A DNA stretch of 64,000 nt from Lathyrus oleraceus (taxonomy: Eukaryota; Streptophyta; Magnoliopsida; Fabales; Fabaceae), in NCBI RefSeq assembly GCF_024323335.1, contig NC_066584.1, forward strand, positions 429,822,319-429,886,318, in the 5' to 3' direction. Under the pieces are notes generated by a model, which was not told where the DNA came from, did not search any database, and saw only the letters and a list, made by a program, of their open reading frames with translations. Shown here in pieces: positions 10,359-21,929 of the stretch (position 1 is its first letter; each line of letters opens with the position of its first letter). The position numbers were made by a program, and so were the translations under genes.

Positions 10359-12796
10359 TCAGAAGGCAAACCTACCAACCTCTTCATCTTCGTCCTCATC
10401 TATAGCATCCTCGTCTTCAGTATATATCACATCATCATCATCATCCATTTCCTCATCCTCTTCATCATCCTCGTCTTCCTTTTTGTCTTTCAAACCAGTG
10501 CTCAAGACTACAGCTTCTCCTCCAGATTTCTCCATCTCCCTCCTCAGTTTATCCATGTTCTCCTTCCTGCGATTTTCTTCCAATCGCAATTTCTCTTCAC
10601 GTCTTTTATCAAGATCAGCCCTAAACATCGCATAAAATAAGAAGTTAATTACTTAGCCATTAAAAAGAAGCTAGCTAACACAAGAAAAGTATGTGTCAAG
10701 AGTAGATAATACTTATAGGTTTCCATGTATTCCTCTGCACTTGCGTCAACAGCTTTGAAGAAGCCTTCAATTCCTTCACCAGTAACTGCAGAAACTCCAG
10801 CTGATCTTAAATTACTGTAAAATTCATCTAGTGCCAAAGAAAGGCTCTGAGTTAAATTTGACGTGTATGATTGATCTGAACTTGCTGCTGCTTGGAATAC
10901 CTCAAAATCTTGCATCCACTAGATAAAAAACAAATTCAACAAAATGAAAAAAAAATAAAGATAAATTCAGTGCCAGATGTAAAAACAAGACAGAACACAA
11001 GTTCTGCATCACAGAATTGACGGGGATTGGACTGCAGATAGAATAATCTTTCATTTTTCAGAGCAGAAATCTAGTAACCAACGGCAATACTGCTTAAGGT
11101 ATTTGAGAAATCTCAACAACACATAAGTGAGAAATATAAGGGAGGCATAAAAACATGCCTAAGGGAGATATGAAGTATTCAAAACAGAACAAAGAAGTAT
11201 GACTCTTAATTCGCAGGACAATTGAATACCATGAACTTGAATTCTGTTTTTAAGGTATTGGAGAAATATTTTAGTGCGAGTCCAAACCCCGTTACAGATA
11301 CAGCCCATATGTCATTATTTACCACTTTAAAATAGTTCAAAAAGGTACTTAAAAGGCAATAATAATTTGTACTTTAAACAATTTCCGAGCTAAAACTAAC
11401 AAATAGATCTTCCAGGTACCTTCACCTGCTGACAGTGAGATAGAAGACAAACACATCCTATCATTTTTTAAGCTTTCAAGGAAATAATCTCAACAGCGCA
11501 TAACATACAATTGAAGCTGAAGAAAATTCATCAAAAATACCTCCAAGGCAAACTCGTGTTTTGCTACATCGACCTTGTTGAATGCCAAGATGAGAGGTAA
11601 CCTTGTCTTATAGAGGATACTGCAAGCATAAAGCATGTTGCTCATAAAAGTGGTGGGATTTTCCGCACGAGGTGTATCAACTACATAGGCAACTACAGTG
11701 GGAAATGTGGAGGCAAAAGCTTCTGTGATGATAGCACCAGAAGCAGACCACGTGAATATCTCAATCTGACCAGGGGTATCCACGAGAACATAGTCAAGTT
11801 GATCTGCTCGTTTCTCAATAACAGAAACTACCTGAAATTGAGGAGGATACATATTAGTTAAATTGCATTGGAAGTGTTGTGTTGTGGGTGGGATCATTTG
11901 GAACTCTTTTCTTCCCAACCAAAATAAACATGAATAAGGGATCTGCTACCGATATTAGTCACATAAATAAATATGAACCCACTGCAAACAAATATGTCCT
12001 TAGGAGTGAAACATAATTCAAAATGCAATTAACCAATAACCAGCAATATATTTTGTATTAAACAAGAATTTCATGGATTAATAAGCAAGCTTTACCTCAT
12101 CGAACTTAGTTGCAAACAAGTTAAGAGAAGTCAAAATTCCACCATTAGGGCCGAGGTTGAACTGCTTCATAACTTCTTTGTACTTAACAGTATCTCTTAT
12201 ATCGATGTTAGCCCCGTATGGAAGTGTCAACACAGCCGGGTCAAGATTCATCACATAACCCCTAATATTCGACATATGCGTATGCGCAACCAACCTATGA
12301 AGGAATGTTGTTTTCCCACTCCCTGAACACAATTGAGTCACGTTCCAAGTCTTCATTCACAAATACACAATATTTATAAAAGAAAACCAAGTTATTTCCT
12401 ATACAATACAAAGTAAATGGAATCCTTACCTGCCATTCCTACAACAATGATGATGACAGGTTTCCTTTTGAAGTTAGGTGATCCATTTCCAATCCCAGAA
12501 GAGGAACCTTCAATGCCCAATTTCTTCATAGACTCACTGAGTTCTTCTTTTTGTTCATCTTTTGCCTTCAAAACAAAACCATTGCATGATTCAGAATTCA
12601 AATTAAACTCGCAAAATTAAAACAAATTTAGCGTTTATCATTTTCAGAATAAGTTAAACTATCATGGATTGTGATTAGGGTTATGAAAGTGGAAAGAGGG
12701 AAACGAGTTTGGAGTAAGTACTTGAGAGTCATCGGTTTCCGTTTCCATGAGAGTGTTATTGAGGTTAGGATCTTTTGAACCGTTAACGATGTCCAT
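10359..12796 (-). CDS. GPN1: GPN-loop GTPase 1 (GPN1/QQT2-type), six exons
   Basis: GPN1 proteins are GTPases that act in assembly and nuclear import of RNA polymerase II. Minus-strand exons: 12796-12722, 12565-12430, 12322-12096, 11831-11541, 10918-10713, 10620-10359; all introns are GT-AG. Lengths 75+136+227+291+206+262 give 1197 nt: 398 codons plus stop, phases agreeing at every junction. Motifs: P-loop GMAGSGKT (68-75), GPN loop (128-130), DTPGQ (164-168), NKVD (231-234), SAV (286-288). The C-terminus is a charged coiled-coil (about 313-345) and an acidic Asp/Glu tail (about 356-398), as in plant GPN1. Exon 1 start: the ATG gives a short divergent N-terminus. No damage seen, so I take it as functional. 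It is flanked by transposons on both sides. Confidence 0.93.
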
Positions 12797-12960
12797 TTGC
12801 GGATGAAGAAACCCTCCGAGATGTTGCTGAGGTTATTGATTTGATTCGGAGAAAGATCAGAGAGCCATTTTGTTGGTTTTAAACGAAAGCGATGGTTCTA
12901 GAGTTAACAATGACTAGGGTTTTGTCAACAAATGAATATTAGGTTTAGCATGGATGGAAC
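12797..12960 (-). promoter_or_regulatory. Putative GPN1 5' leader with a three-codon upstream ORF
   Basis: On the minus strand, 70 bases upstream of the GPN1 start, an ATG at 12868-12866 is followed by two codons and TGA (Met-Ala-Leu-stop, 12868-12857). If transcription starts upstream of this point, ribosomes would meet this minimal upstream ORF first. The transcription start is not visible from sequence alone. Confidence 0.35.
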
Positions 12961-13799
12961 TTCTCCCTTCTTTTTTCTTTTCTTTATAATTTTGATTTCT
13001 TAGAGATTAATTATTATGCTAAGTTACACTTTCAATTCATCAATATCTTATTTACACGAGTTAAAACAAGAGTCAAATTCTTTTTAACATCTAATATTTA
13101 TGATTAACCGATAGATTATGTAAAATCTTTGTGCGTGTATTTTAATTAAATTATTATTATTATATTAATTAATTATTATTTTTTTAAACACAATGACGAA
13201 ATGCAACTGATAATTTTTCTAAATTAAAATATCATTATACTACCTGTTTTTTTTTTTAAGTTGAACGAAATATTGGGAATGATAATTTCACTTTAAGCGG
13301 TGGGAAACGACATTATAGATTTCGAAAATGTATTTACACGTGTATCATTTGTCTCACTCAAACTTACTTCAATTGAATCTCATCCCATATGTTTTTCAAA
13401 ATTTATTCCGGAGATGTATTTCTGAAACATCTCTATGTACATCTCATGCATTCTTCACTTCTTCATTGAAGCGTCCTTTTTTGACATTTATTGATCTGGA
13501 GATGAATCTTCGTATTCACACCAGAAAAAATTTAGAGATGCATCTTCGTAACAACACTAAACAGTAATTTTTGACTTTTTTTTAAAGATGCTCGAATGAA
13601 ATTGATGACATATTATAGTTATACTCTCTCTTGTCTCAAATATAAGCAACAAAAAATTCAGTGATTTTAAATATAAGAAAAAGTCATTTATAATTATTAC
13701 ATTGAATGTCACTATTTCAAATATACATTTTTTTACATTTCTATGTTTGTAACAATTTTCAGAGCAAAAAATTAGGATAAAATCAGAAAGTGTGTAAGA
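12961..13799. other. Intergenic, AT-rich, with ATGCAT-type motifs
   Basis: This is the upstream flank of GPN1. Between 13320 and 13560 it carries motifs of the family seen at 380-5790 (TTCCGGAGATGTATTTCTGAAA, GGAGATGAATCTTCG, AGAGATGCATCTTCG), suggesting a fragment of the same MULE-type terminus. No gene is recognised. Confidence 0.4.
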
Positions 13800-15573
13800 A
13801 TTAAATGCATCCAGACATTTTTCTTAAATGGTGAGTTTTTTTTCTCTTAAATTCTCTTATCATATTCAATTTTATATAAATTAAACCATAAAATCTATAT
13901 GATGAAAAATGACATATATAATTAACAAATATGAAGTACACAATGAAGTCAAAATAAAATAGAATCGAAAATTGTGCTCTTAATACAAATACTAAATACC
14001 ACTGTATATGACAGACTGTAGCCCTCATGTTCCTACGTTGCCCCATGTACTGCAGTGTCTCATATCCCTCCCTCATCATGGCATCTAGAACGTCCCTCAT
14101 ATTAGAGTCGTCCGGAAAAAGTCATTTACTGTACCCGTCAGCCCAATCTCCATGGCACTGCAACATCTAGGCAATACATCAACAACATGATTTGCACTAA
14201 CTTGTTTCTCCTCTATGATCTCTTGATGAGCAGGCCTAAGTGGATCTCCTAGAGTATCTGATGTCATATAAGGATGTGACACCCTGAAATACCACTGGAT
14301 GTAGCCATGTACATCACTTTATTCGCCATGAGTTATGGTATTATGTTCCTCCTCCGGTACCAAATGATTAAGATAATTATTAAACATGGTATCCATATCT
14401 CTATGTGTCATAACGAGAGGAGCAGACTAAGAAGGTTCTATGGGAATAAACTACATGTAGTTTAACTGTCACGTGACGTGCTCAGGCAATGAGGATACGT
14501 CAAACGTGAACAACAAGTAAATCATCCTAAGTATAAGGTTATGTCGTCAAAGAGACGTGTCTCACAATGAGTAACGTAAGTATAAAAGTAAATATCCTTT
14601 GCTACCAAGCGGTCAATATACACTCAATATGGCGTTGTCGTTTGATTTCCTCTAAGCAGGATGAATGCATAAATGTGTGGCATATCCTTAGTGTGGATCG
14701 GAAGACATGACCATTCTGATATGCATGGAAAGTGTTGGAGGATCCAAGCCTGAAAATTGTACATATGAATCATTAGTAAAAGATGCATAAATAGACATCA
14801 ACATACAAAAAGATGCAGGTAGACCAAACAAGATGGAGAAATGACACACAAAAAGATGCATAAATATTACTGCCAATGGTGTGATACTTCATGTCACCTG
14901 TTTAGTCTTTCACATATAACCTTAGGCAAACTTGGAGTACAAGTAGAGCAAACAAACAGACCCCAATTATATTCATCAATCTGCTCTAAGTCATTGAAGA
15001 GTCACAGGTAGACCACATCCATATAAGTGGCACTATTGTCCATATAAATGGACATGCCAACCAACTAAAATATGTATGCTCTCATAGTGTATGCTCTATG
15101 TTGCATAACCTCCTTGTCATCACCTACAGTCTCCCCTTCTTCCTGCAATTGTTGTGTATACAGCCTCTCTAGGAATCAAAACCTATCACAAGCCCCTTAA
15201 GTGGCTTCTAACTCCTTCATGGCATCCCTTAGGTCATCTCTTATCATAGATGTATCACATCCTTAAACCACTACTTATTATGATGTTGCAAACCCGTAAT
15301 CTTCCGACCATAGTTGATGGATTTTAAAGCACCAAGGTCCTGCAGAAAAATAAATCATCATCGAAAACTATGAATGTTATAACAAAAATGATATTTCAAA
15401 GAAGGAATACAACTGAATTTTACCTCTTCGACCCAAACATGTCCGGAAGTATGGTCCGGATATAGACGCAACAACAGTAAATCTGAAGGGCCTTCTCAAA
15501 ACCTCTCGGGTGCCTCAGGGGTCTGCAGAGCCTTCGGTGCCTATAGAGCCTCAGGTGCCTCAAATGCCTCGGG
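13800..15573 (-). pseudogene. Plant mobile domain (PMD / MAIN-like) gene remnant
   Basis: Minus-strand broken frames follow a PMD protein of the MAIN-like family, common in legumes and linked to MULE-type transposons. N-terminal part at 15573-15420: Pro/Glu/Ala repeats, then GPSDLLLLRLYPDHTSGHVW; a likely GT-AG intron follows (donor near 15421, acceptor near 15342). Next come LGALKSINYGRKI (about 15340-15300), DEYNWGLF (about 14985-14960) and AWILQHFP (about 14755-14725). The C-terminus lies at 14282-14097 (SHPYMTSDT...RPAHQEI) and 14100-13990 (MRDVLDAMMREG). Several stops and frameshifts separate the blocks. The N-terminus is cut by the copia LTR beginning at 15574. Confidence 0.65.
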
Positions 15574-15914
15574 TGTTGGGATTTAAGAGGGATTTTTCAA
15601 ACTTTTTTATCCTCTTGGCGGAATAATTCCGATAAACGGATCTTGATTAAATCATTAAACACAAATCAAACTCAATAAAATAAGGACTCAAGAATTACCT
15701 CTTGAAGCGTGCTTTATCTTTTATCACTAACAACGGAAGATACATGCGTCTCTACATAGTCCATGCAAGTGCAAAGTGCAAAGTGATACTAGCCATTTTT
15801 ATATAATGGCAAAATTTAAGAATTAGGAGTGCAAAGGAAATAACTTCTCTATTTATAGAGACCTACTAAAACTCTAATGCTCTTATTTTAGACTTTTCCA
15901 AAATAAATCCAATC
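15574..15914 (-). mobile_element. Ty1/copia 3' LTR, distal part (split by Ogre-1)
   Basis: In minus orientation this piece ends with CCTCTTAAATCCCAACA, a normal LTR end. Its other end stops at 15914, exactly where Ogre-1 begins; the rest of the LTR resumes at 33634. Together the two parts make an LTR of about 1.65 kb. The five bases before it (TCGGG, 15569-15573) would be one copy of its target duplication. Confidence 0.65.
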
Positions 15915-18900
15915 TGTAACACCTCAAAATTTGTCCTCCTCTCTTGGGACTAGCATAACACATTGCATATCATTTTATAGGTCATTAGGCCTTGCATATT
16001 TGCATATCATGTGGAAACATTGTGCAAGTCATCCTCCTAAGTCTTGGTCAGAAGATAAAGAGGTTAAGATGCAAGCTAAGGTTTCATGGACTGATCATTA
16101 GCCATCTGAGGATTGTGCTACAAACTAGGGTTTCATGATTTCTCAAGGAGGTTGAGCTTTATCTTGGTTGAAATGGTACATCATCATCATCATGGTTTTT
16201 TCATCACCAAGAGATTGATCAGATACCTTGAGATTAGGGTTTTGACCTCTGGTCAACCCTAATCAGTTGTATTGGGCCAATCAGGACTTAGCAAGGAGAT
16301 GGGGTTTTCAGTGGATATGGGGATCATCATGTGATTATATTGAGCTTATGGAAGCTAGGGTTTCATCATTGAGCCATTTCATCAGGAGTTTGAAGCTCAA
16401 GTTGATCAGTGCATAGCCAGATTCATCTATCAGTCAGAAAAGTCAATTGTGGTCAACTGTGCCTGAAATGATGGATTTGGAGGTGGGAGAGAGTAAGAGA
16501 CACTTCATTCATGTCTAGACAAGTTTCATTTGACATTTCAAACGTCAAGAATGAAGAAAATAAAGTCAGGTGGAAAGTTTCCAAAAATAGCAGGTGACCT
16601 GTAATTGGAAACTGCCAAAAATGGAAAGTTTTTCTCCTCAAAATTACGTGTCCAAAAATGATTCAAATGAAAATTTGTTCAACATGAAAGTTGTAGATCT
16701 TGCTCTCACCTTTCCAAAAAGTCCAAGAACATGAATTTCTCATGTGTGGTTGGCAAATTATGATCAAATCATGTTCCAAAAATGTTGAAATTCAAAGTGG
16801 CATAACTTTTGAATGGAAAGGCCAAATTGGGTGATCTTTCTTTGAGCAAACCACATTTGACATGAACTTTCATGATGCACCATCACATTTCATCAAAAAT
16901 CATCATAGCAAAATGGCATTTTTCAAGTGGACTAATTTGAAAATTGGTGGGAAAAAAGGTGATTTTGTGAAATACATGGCTTTTGCATACCAAACCAATT
17001 TCAACACATTCCAAATGACAAATATGACTTGTTCCAACTGGTTTTCTACTGTTGCATTGGCTGCATCTAGAAAAGGGCATTTTGGCCAATTTTGCATAAA
17101 CCTCATTTTGCTAATTCACTTCCAATTTGCCTAATTGTGATTAACACTTGGATTAAGACATGGTATAAGATGATAATCATAACAGAAAATGATAATCACA
17201 ATTCACAATCTCAGATCTAACAGAAAACTCATCAAATTCTCTCAATTTTCTTCAAACTTTTTCACACTTTTTCCATCATTTTCATCGAAATTCATCATCT
17301 ATCTTGCTTGTTTTTGTATGATCTATCATCTACAGGCACTTGTGAAAAACTGTTAAGCAAGATCTTGGCAAAAATAGTGAAGATTCGTGACTGTTGGCAT
17401 CTTGATCATCCATGGCAACTTGATAGTTCTTCGAGTTGGAGCTGCTTCGAGCTGCAAAACCTCTTTCAATCACCTTCTACAGCATCAATCATCATCTGTT
17501 TCAGCATTTCAACAATTAAAACGCACGAATCCAACACTGCCATCTCCAAGAGGTTAGATTTCGACCATAGCCTTTGCTTAAATTGTGATATGCATCTTGT
17601 AGATCGTACTTAGTAGATAATTCTGAAATTCGTTTCACTGATTTTGGTTGAGAAATGAGAGAGTTATGAGGATTTGAAGTTTCATATGTGATTATGTTTT
17701 GGATCAATCCGGTTGAATTAGGAAGAGTTAGGATTAATGGATGTGATATTCATGATGTGCTTGGAAAGATCTTTCTAGTGATATGTGGATTGTTGATTTT
17801 CGTGACAATTTGTTCATGAGCATATGAAGATGATGAGCGCGCGAAGAACACATGAAGAGCGTTTAAAATTTTTTCCAGAATTCCCGTAGATCTTCGTTTC
17901 CGTGCTTGGCTTATGCTGTAGGTGTTAGCGCTCAGTACTGTAGCGCTTCGAAACTTGGCTAGTGCATTCCTCTTTGCCATTTATTTCTTTAGGTTTCACT
18001 TGGTCTACATGCTTCCATTCACTTTTTTTAATTTCTCTCCACATTCAAAATTCCATATCTCACTCAATTTTAATCCAAATTTGATGCAATTTTTTGCATC
18101 ATTCTCCTTGTGATGTGCTTGATTTTATGATGATTTTTAACAATATTGTGCTCGTGTGGAATAAATATTTGGCTAGGGTTTGATTGAATGTGTCTTTTTG
18201 TGTACCATGCTTACTCTTTCATTCATGAAATGATGATACTTCATTAGAAATTCTTGAAATTTTTTGTGCATATTATAGACATGTTCCTGGTCATTTTAAT
18301 ATGTGGTTTGTAATTTTTGAGTTCCTGGATTGGGAGATATGACATGATCTTTGAATGTCTTACACTTTGTGCCATGCCATGCTTTATGCAACTTCTTGAT
18401 TTTATTTTCCATGCTTGTTTAACTTGAATTGAGCTGGATTTTTGCATGAGAATACTTGTGAATGTTAACTTTGCATGTGAATTTTTCTGGATTTATTGAT
18501 GGCATTTACTATTTGATTGGAATTTTCTCCCCTGTTTGGTCATTTGTTGATTTTGTGTGACACATGTTTGTATTTGCTTTGTGAAATTCTGGTCATTAAT
18601 TGGATGGATGTGAAATTTGGCATGTGTATTGTAGACATATTGAACTTTACCATGGTTTTGGTCTCATTCATTTATCATGTTTGATTGCTGTTTTATGATT
18701 GATGGAAGTTGATGCTTGTTTTGATGCCATGTGTTGGCTTGCTTGAATTTGTCTGGACTTTCTGAATTTCATTGACCTACTTCCTCTTGTCCAAATATCA
18801 TGAAATTTGATATGATGCTCATTGAATGTGTTCTGTTTAGGCTTGAATTTTTGTGGAATTTATTGAGCTATTTTGATATTGATTTGATTGTGATCATTCT

Positions 18901-20753
18901 GTTTGCTCTAATGTGTTTCCAAAGAGCATAGTTTGGCATGTTTTGTATATGAAATGGATTTGGTACATAGTTTTGATGTGAGACCAATTGAATTCTCTTT
19001 TTGCTTGATAAATCTTGGTTTTTATTAATTTTCACTTGCTGTTTTTAATTTTTCACCTCCTTTGGACCCTAGGCTTGTCCTAGTGGTCTTGTTTCTCATG
19101 TTTGAATGTGATTTTCAGGTTGAAGAAGCAAATGCTTTAAGGAGATTAATGCAAGTTGATTAAGTTTGGTTTATATGCTTATTATGAACTAACTTGGTTT
19201 ATTTTGTAGGATGCTTGGCTCACTTGAGTTGATTGTGCTTTGCATAGTGCATTGTCCGATTATACATTGTCTGTTGGTTCTTATGCTGTTTGTTTTGACT
19301 TTGTGATTGGTATACTGACTGTATTTGATTGATTTCAGGTACATTAGTTGCTAATAGTTCTTTGAGAACTTGCTGTGCTGCTGCTTGGTTGTACAAACCA
19401 ATTGAGGTAGAATTTCTTTTCTCCATGTAGTCTGGAAGACCTGGCCTGTTACTTGGCCAGGCACCTGTCTGAAGTCCTCCTTAAGAGGCAATGTTTGTGC
19501 TTGTTTATTTTTGTCCCCAAGCAGGAAAAGACCTTGATTAAGGCAATTGGCAGATACAAGAGGTGTGTAGTCCACCTCCTGCTATTCTGTTGAGTCGTCC
19601 TTTGGCTCACATCACATGTTGATGCCTTGTGGATCCTAACCCAAGATCCATGTACAGTTGTACAGTTGAGTCAGTGTCATAAGTGTAGAAGGGTTCCCAC
19701 TTTCTGGACCCACACTTCTTTGTCTGAAGCTCTCCCTGGCCAGGGATAAGAGCTGTGAGGCACACCCCTCACTCCCATTTCATTTGGCTTCACCCTGACT
19801 CTCAATGTCAGGGTTAAGAGCTAACATCACCTGATACAGTTGACTTGCTTTGGCAGTTTAACCCTTGTTTGAGCCACCTCTGTTTGGATATAGTGTGTGC
19901 TATTTGTGACTGTTTGCTTTGATTGTTTTGCCTGTTTAGGTTTAGCTTGCTACCTGTGCAAGTTAGGATAGAAACCATAACTTAGGGATGATATGCATGA
20001 TAACATCTAGGCTCGAGTCCAACTCCCTAGTAGTGTGTCTCCCTCTGTATCTGGTTAGAATTTCTTTCCCGTTCAGGGGAACTACGTTGCCCTGATCCTC
20101 ATACCAGATGAGGTACGTAGGCAGGAGGTCTTCCGAGATCTCTCCGGGCACTTTTTTTCTTTTTTGTGTGCGTTTGCTTGACAGTTGCTAGGCTCGAGTT
20201 CCCGACTCCTTAGTAACTTGTTGTTTGTTTCTTCTTGTGTGTCAGGATATGGATGTAAGCCCAGCGATTGGCTGTCCGTATCCTGAGTGTGTTTGTTTGG
20301 TTCGGAAGCCGATGTAAGTCCAGCGATTGGCGTTCGGGTTCCATGTTTGCCTTTTTGCGTGTGTTTTGTTTCGGCGTGCGTGAGCCGAACTACGGCAGCT
20401 CTGATTCTCGTTCCAGACGAGATACGTAGGCATAGGATGCGATATCCTAGCGAGCCCTCTCCCCTCTTCTCCCACCTGTGTTGTTTCAGTGTGTGTGTAT
20501 GTGTGATGTTTGTTTTAGCAACCTTTTCTATCTTTTAGAGCGTGGATCCCGTCGAGTACGACGGATGCGTAGGGGTGCTAATACCTTCCCTTCGCATAAC
20601 CGACTCCCGATCCCATTCTCTTTGGTCGCGAGACCATGCTTTTCCCAGGTTTACTCTGAGCGTTTCCTTTCCCTCTTTGGGATAAATAACGCACGGTGGC
20701 GGCTCTGTGTTGTTTTTGTTTCAGCCCGCCGGTTGTTTTTCGCGGATGCGACA
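15915..20753 (+). repeat. Ogre-1 5' LTR
   Basis: Starts TGTAACACCTC and ends GCGGATGCGACA. It pairs with 28782-33628; I could pick out about 30 substitutions by eye, which is roughly 99.4% identity, plus a length change in a GT run (20493-20506 against 33356-33379). A GGTGGCGGCTCTG motif lies near its 3' end (20695-20707). Confidence 0.93.
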
Positions 20754-20755
20754 GC

Positions 20756-20774
20756 TGGCGACTCTGCTGGGGAC
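20756..20774 (+). other. Ogre-1 primer binding site
   Basis: TGGCGACTCTGCTGGGGAC begins two bases after the LTR. It is close to the complement of the 3' end of a plant tRNA-Arg (CCA end pairs with TGG), the primer known for Ogre elements. Confidence 0.8.
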
Positions 20775-21929
20775 TATAGAAGTTGACCTATTGCTGGTCC
20801 ATCTTCTCTAAGCGAGTCTCTCCTAGCGTTCTAGGATAGTTTAGGTTGCTTGTGCCGCTTTATTTATTGCATTTATTATTCTGACTATGTATATATTTGC
20901 ATAAATATTTGCATGCATCATACTATCATGTTGCCGTCCTCTGTGCAGGTGGTTCCTCTGTTTTGGGGTGGGTGTTCTGAGTGGGGCTAAAACCCAGGCC
21001 CGAGTATACACCTAGGATTAGTGTGGTCTCATGTTGCCTCTTTCATGTTAGGTCAACATGTGTTTGGCAACGTGATGTACCACAAGCCGGACGAGGTTCA
21101 TTTGATAGTGCTCTTCCTTTGTGGGGTACTCCACTCTGGTTGAGTCACCTCATCTGAGCTGTTGACTTCGGTGACTGATCTTTCCTGGATCTTTGGTTTA
21201 GACGATCTTAAGGGAGCTACAATGGCACACCCGAAAGGGCAAACCCATTGAGTATCTTTGCCCGATTGTCGAGACTATTATCCGCCTTAGGATGACCTGA
21301 TTAGAATTTACCTGTGAGGGGAGGGTGATTCTTACAGATGCATGTTCTGTTGGTGACTTTGATGGTGACTATTGGTTCCGTTGATCAGAGTCCTATTTAT
21401 AAGTCGGATTTATGGGCATTTCTTGCCGAGACGCCGGAGTGTTGTCCGTGTTATTTATCAGTGGGGATCCGTTTATTTCAGGATTCCCCGGGCTGTTTCA
21501 GAGGGTCTTGTGGTTGTCTGTTCATAGGGATCTCTGGTGATGATGGTGACGTATCTTTCAGTTTCATTTATTTCGGAACTCCCAAGTGGGACTTGTGTTT
21601 GCTCAGTACCTCAGATGGTTGTGATCAGTTCAGAAATCAGGGCTCAGTGCAACAGATGATCAGAGGACTTGGAGGATGGCACAGTGCATTGCATTCATAC
21701 ATCTGCACCATTTTGCATTCATCTGCACCTAACCTATGCCTAGCCATATGGGGAGTATTACTGATTAAGAATCTGGTTGAGAGACATCCGGATGTCAGAA
21801 TGTTATTGGTGAAATATTGTCCGTCTCGATGAAGCCAGAATCAAAGGACGTAATCTTCCTCATATGGATAGACGTTGCATTCATGCATGTTAACCTGTTT
21901 GCTGTTTTGTAGGTATCAGTATCTAACCG
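20775..21929 (+). other. Ogre-1 leader, probably non-coding
   Basis: Leader between primer site and gag. A 164-codon frame (21338-21832) is open here and occupies the place where some Ogre elements carry an extra ORF before gag. I see no domain in it and its composition (many Cys, Ser, Gly) gives little support for a real protein. Confidence 0.45.

Noticed and set aside
10342..10635. Ser-rich plus-strand frame over GPN1 exon 6
   Set aside because: Antisense shadow of the Asp/Glu-rich tail of GPN1.
16453..16641. Small frames repeated at 29320-29508 and other pairs 12,867 bases apart
   Set aside because: Duplicate pairs come from the two LTRs of Ogre-1, not from genes.
20750..20775. TGGCGACTC...GGGGAC considered as part of a tRNA gene
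   Set aside because: No cloverleaf surrounds it; it is the primer binding site.
21338..21832. 164-codon frame in the Ogre-1 leader as a possible extra ORF
   Set aside because: Position fits an Ogre leader ORF, but no domain or composition supports coding, so it was left within the leader entry.
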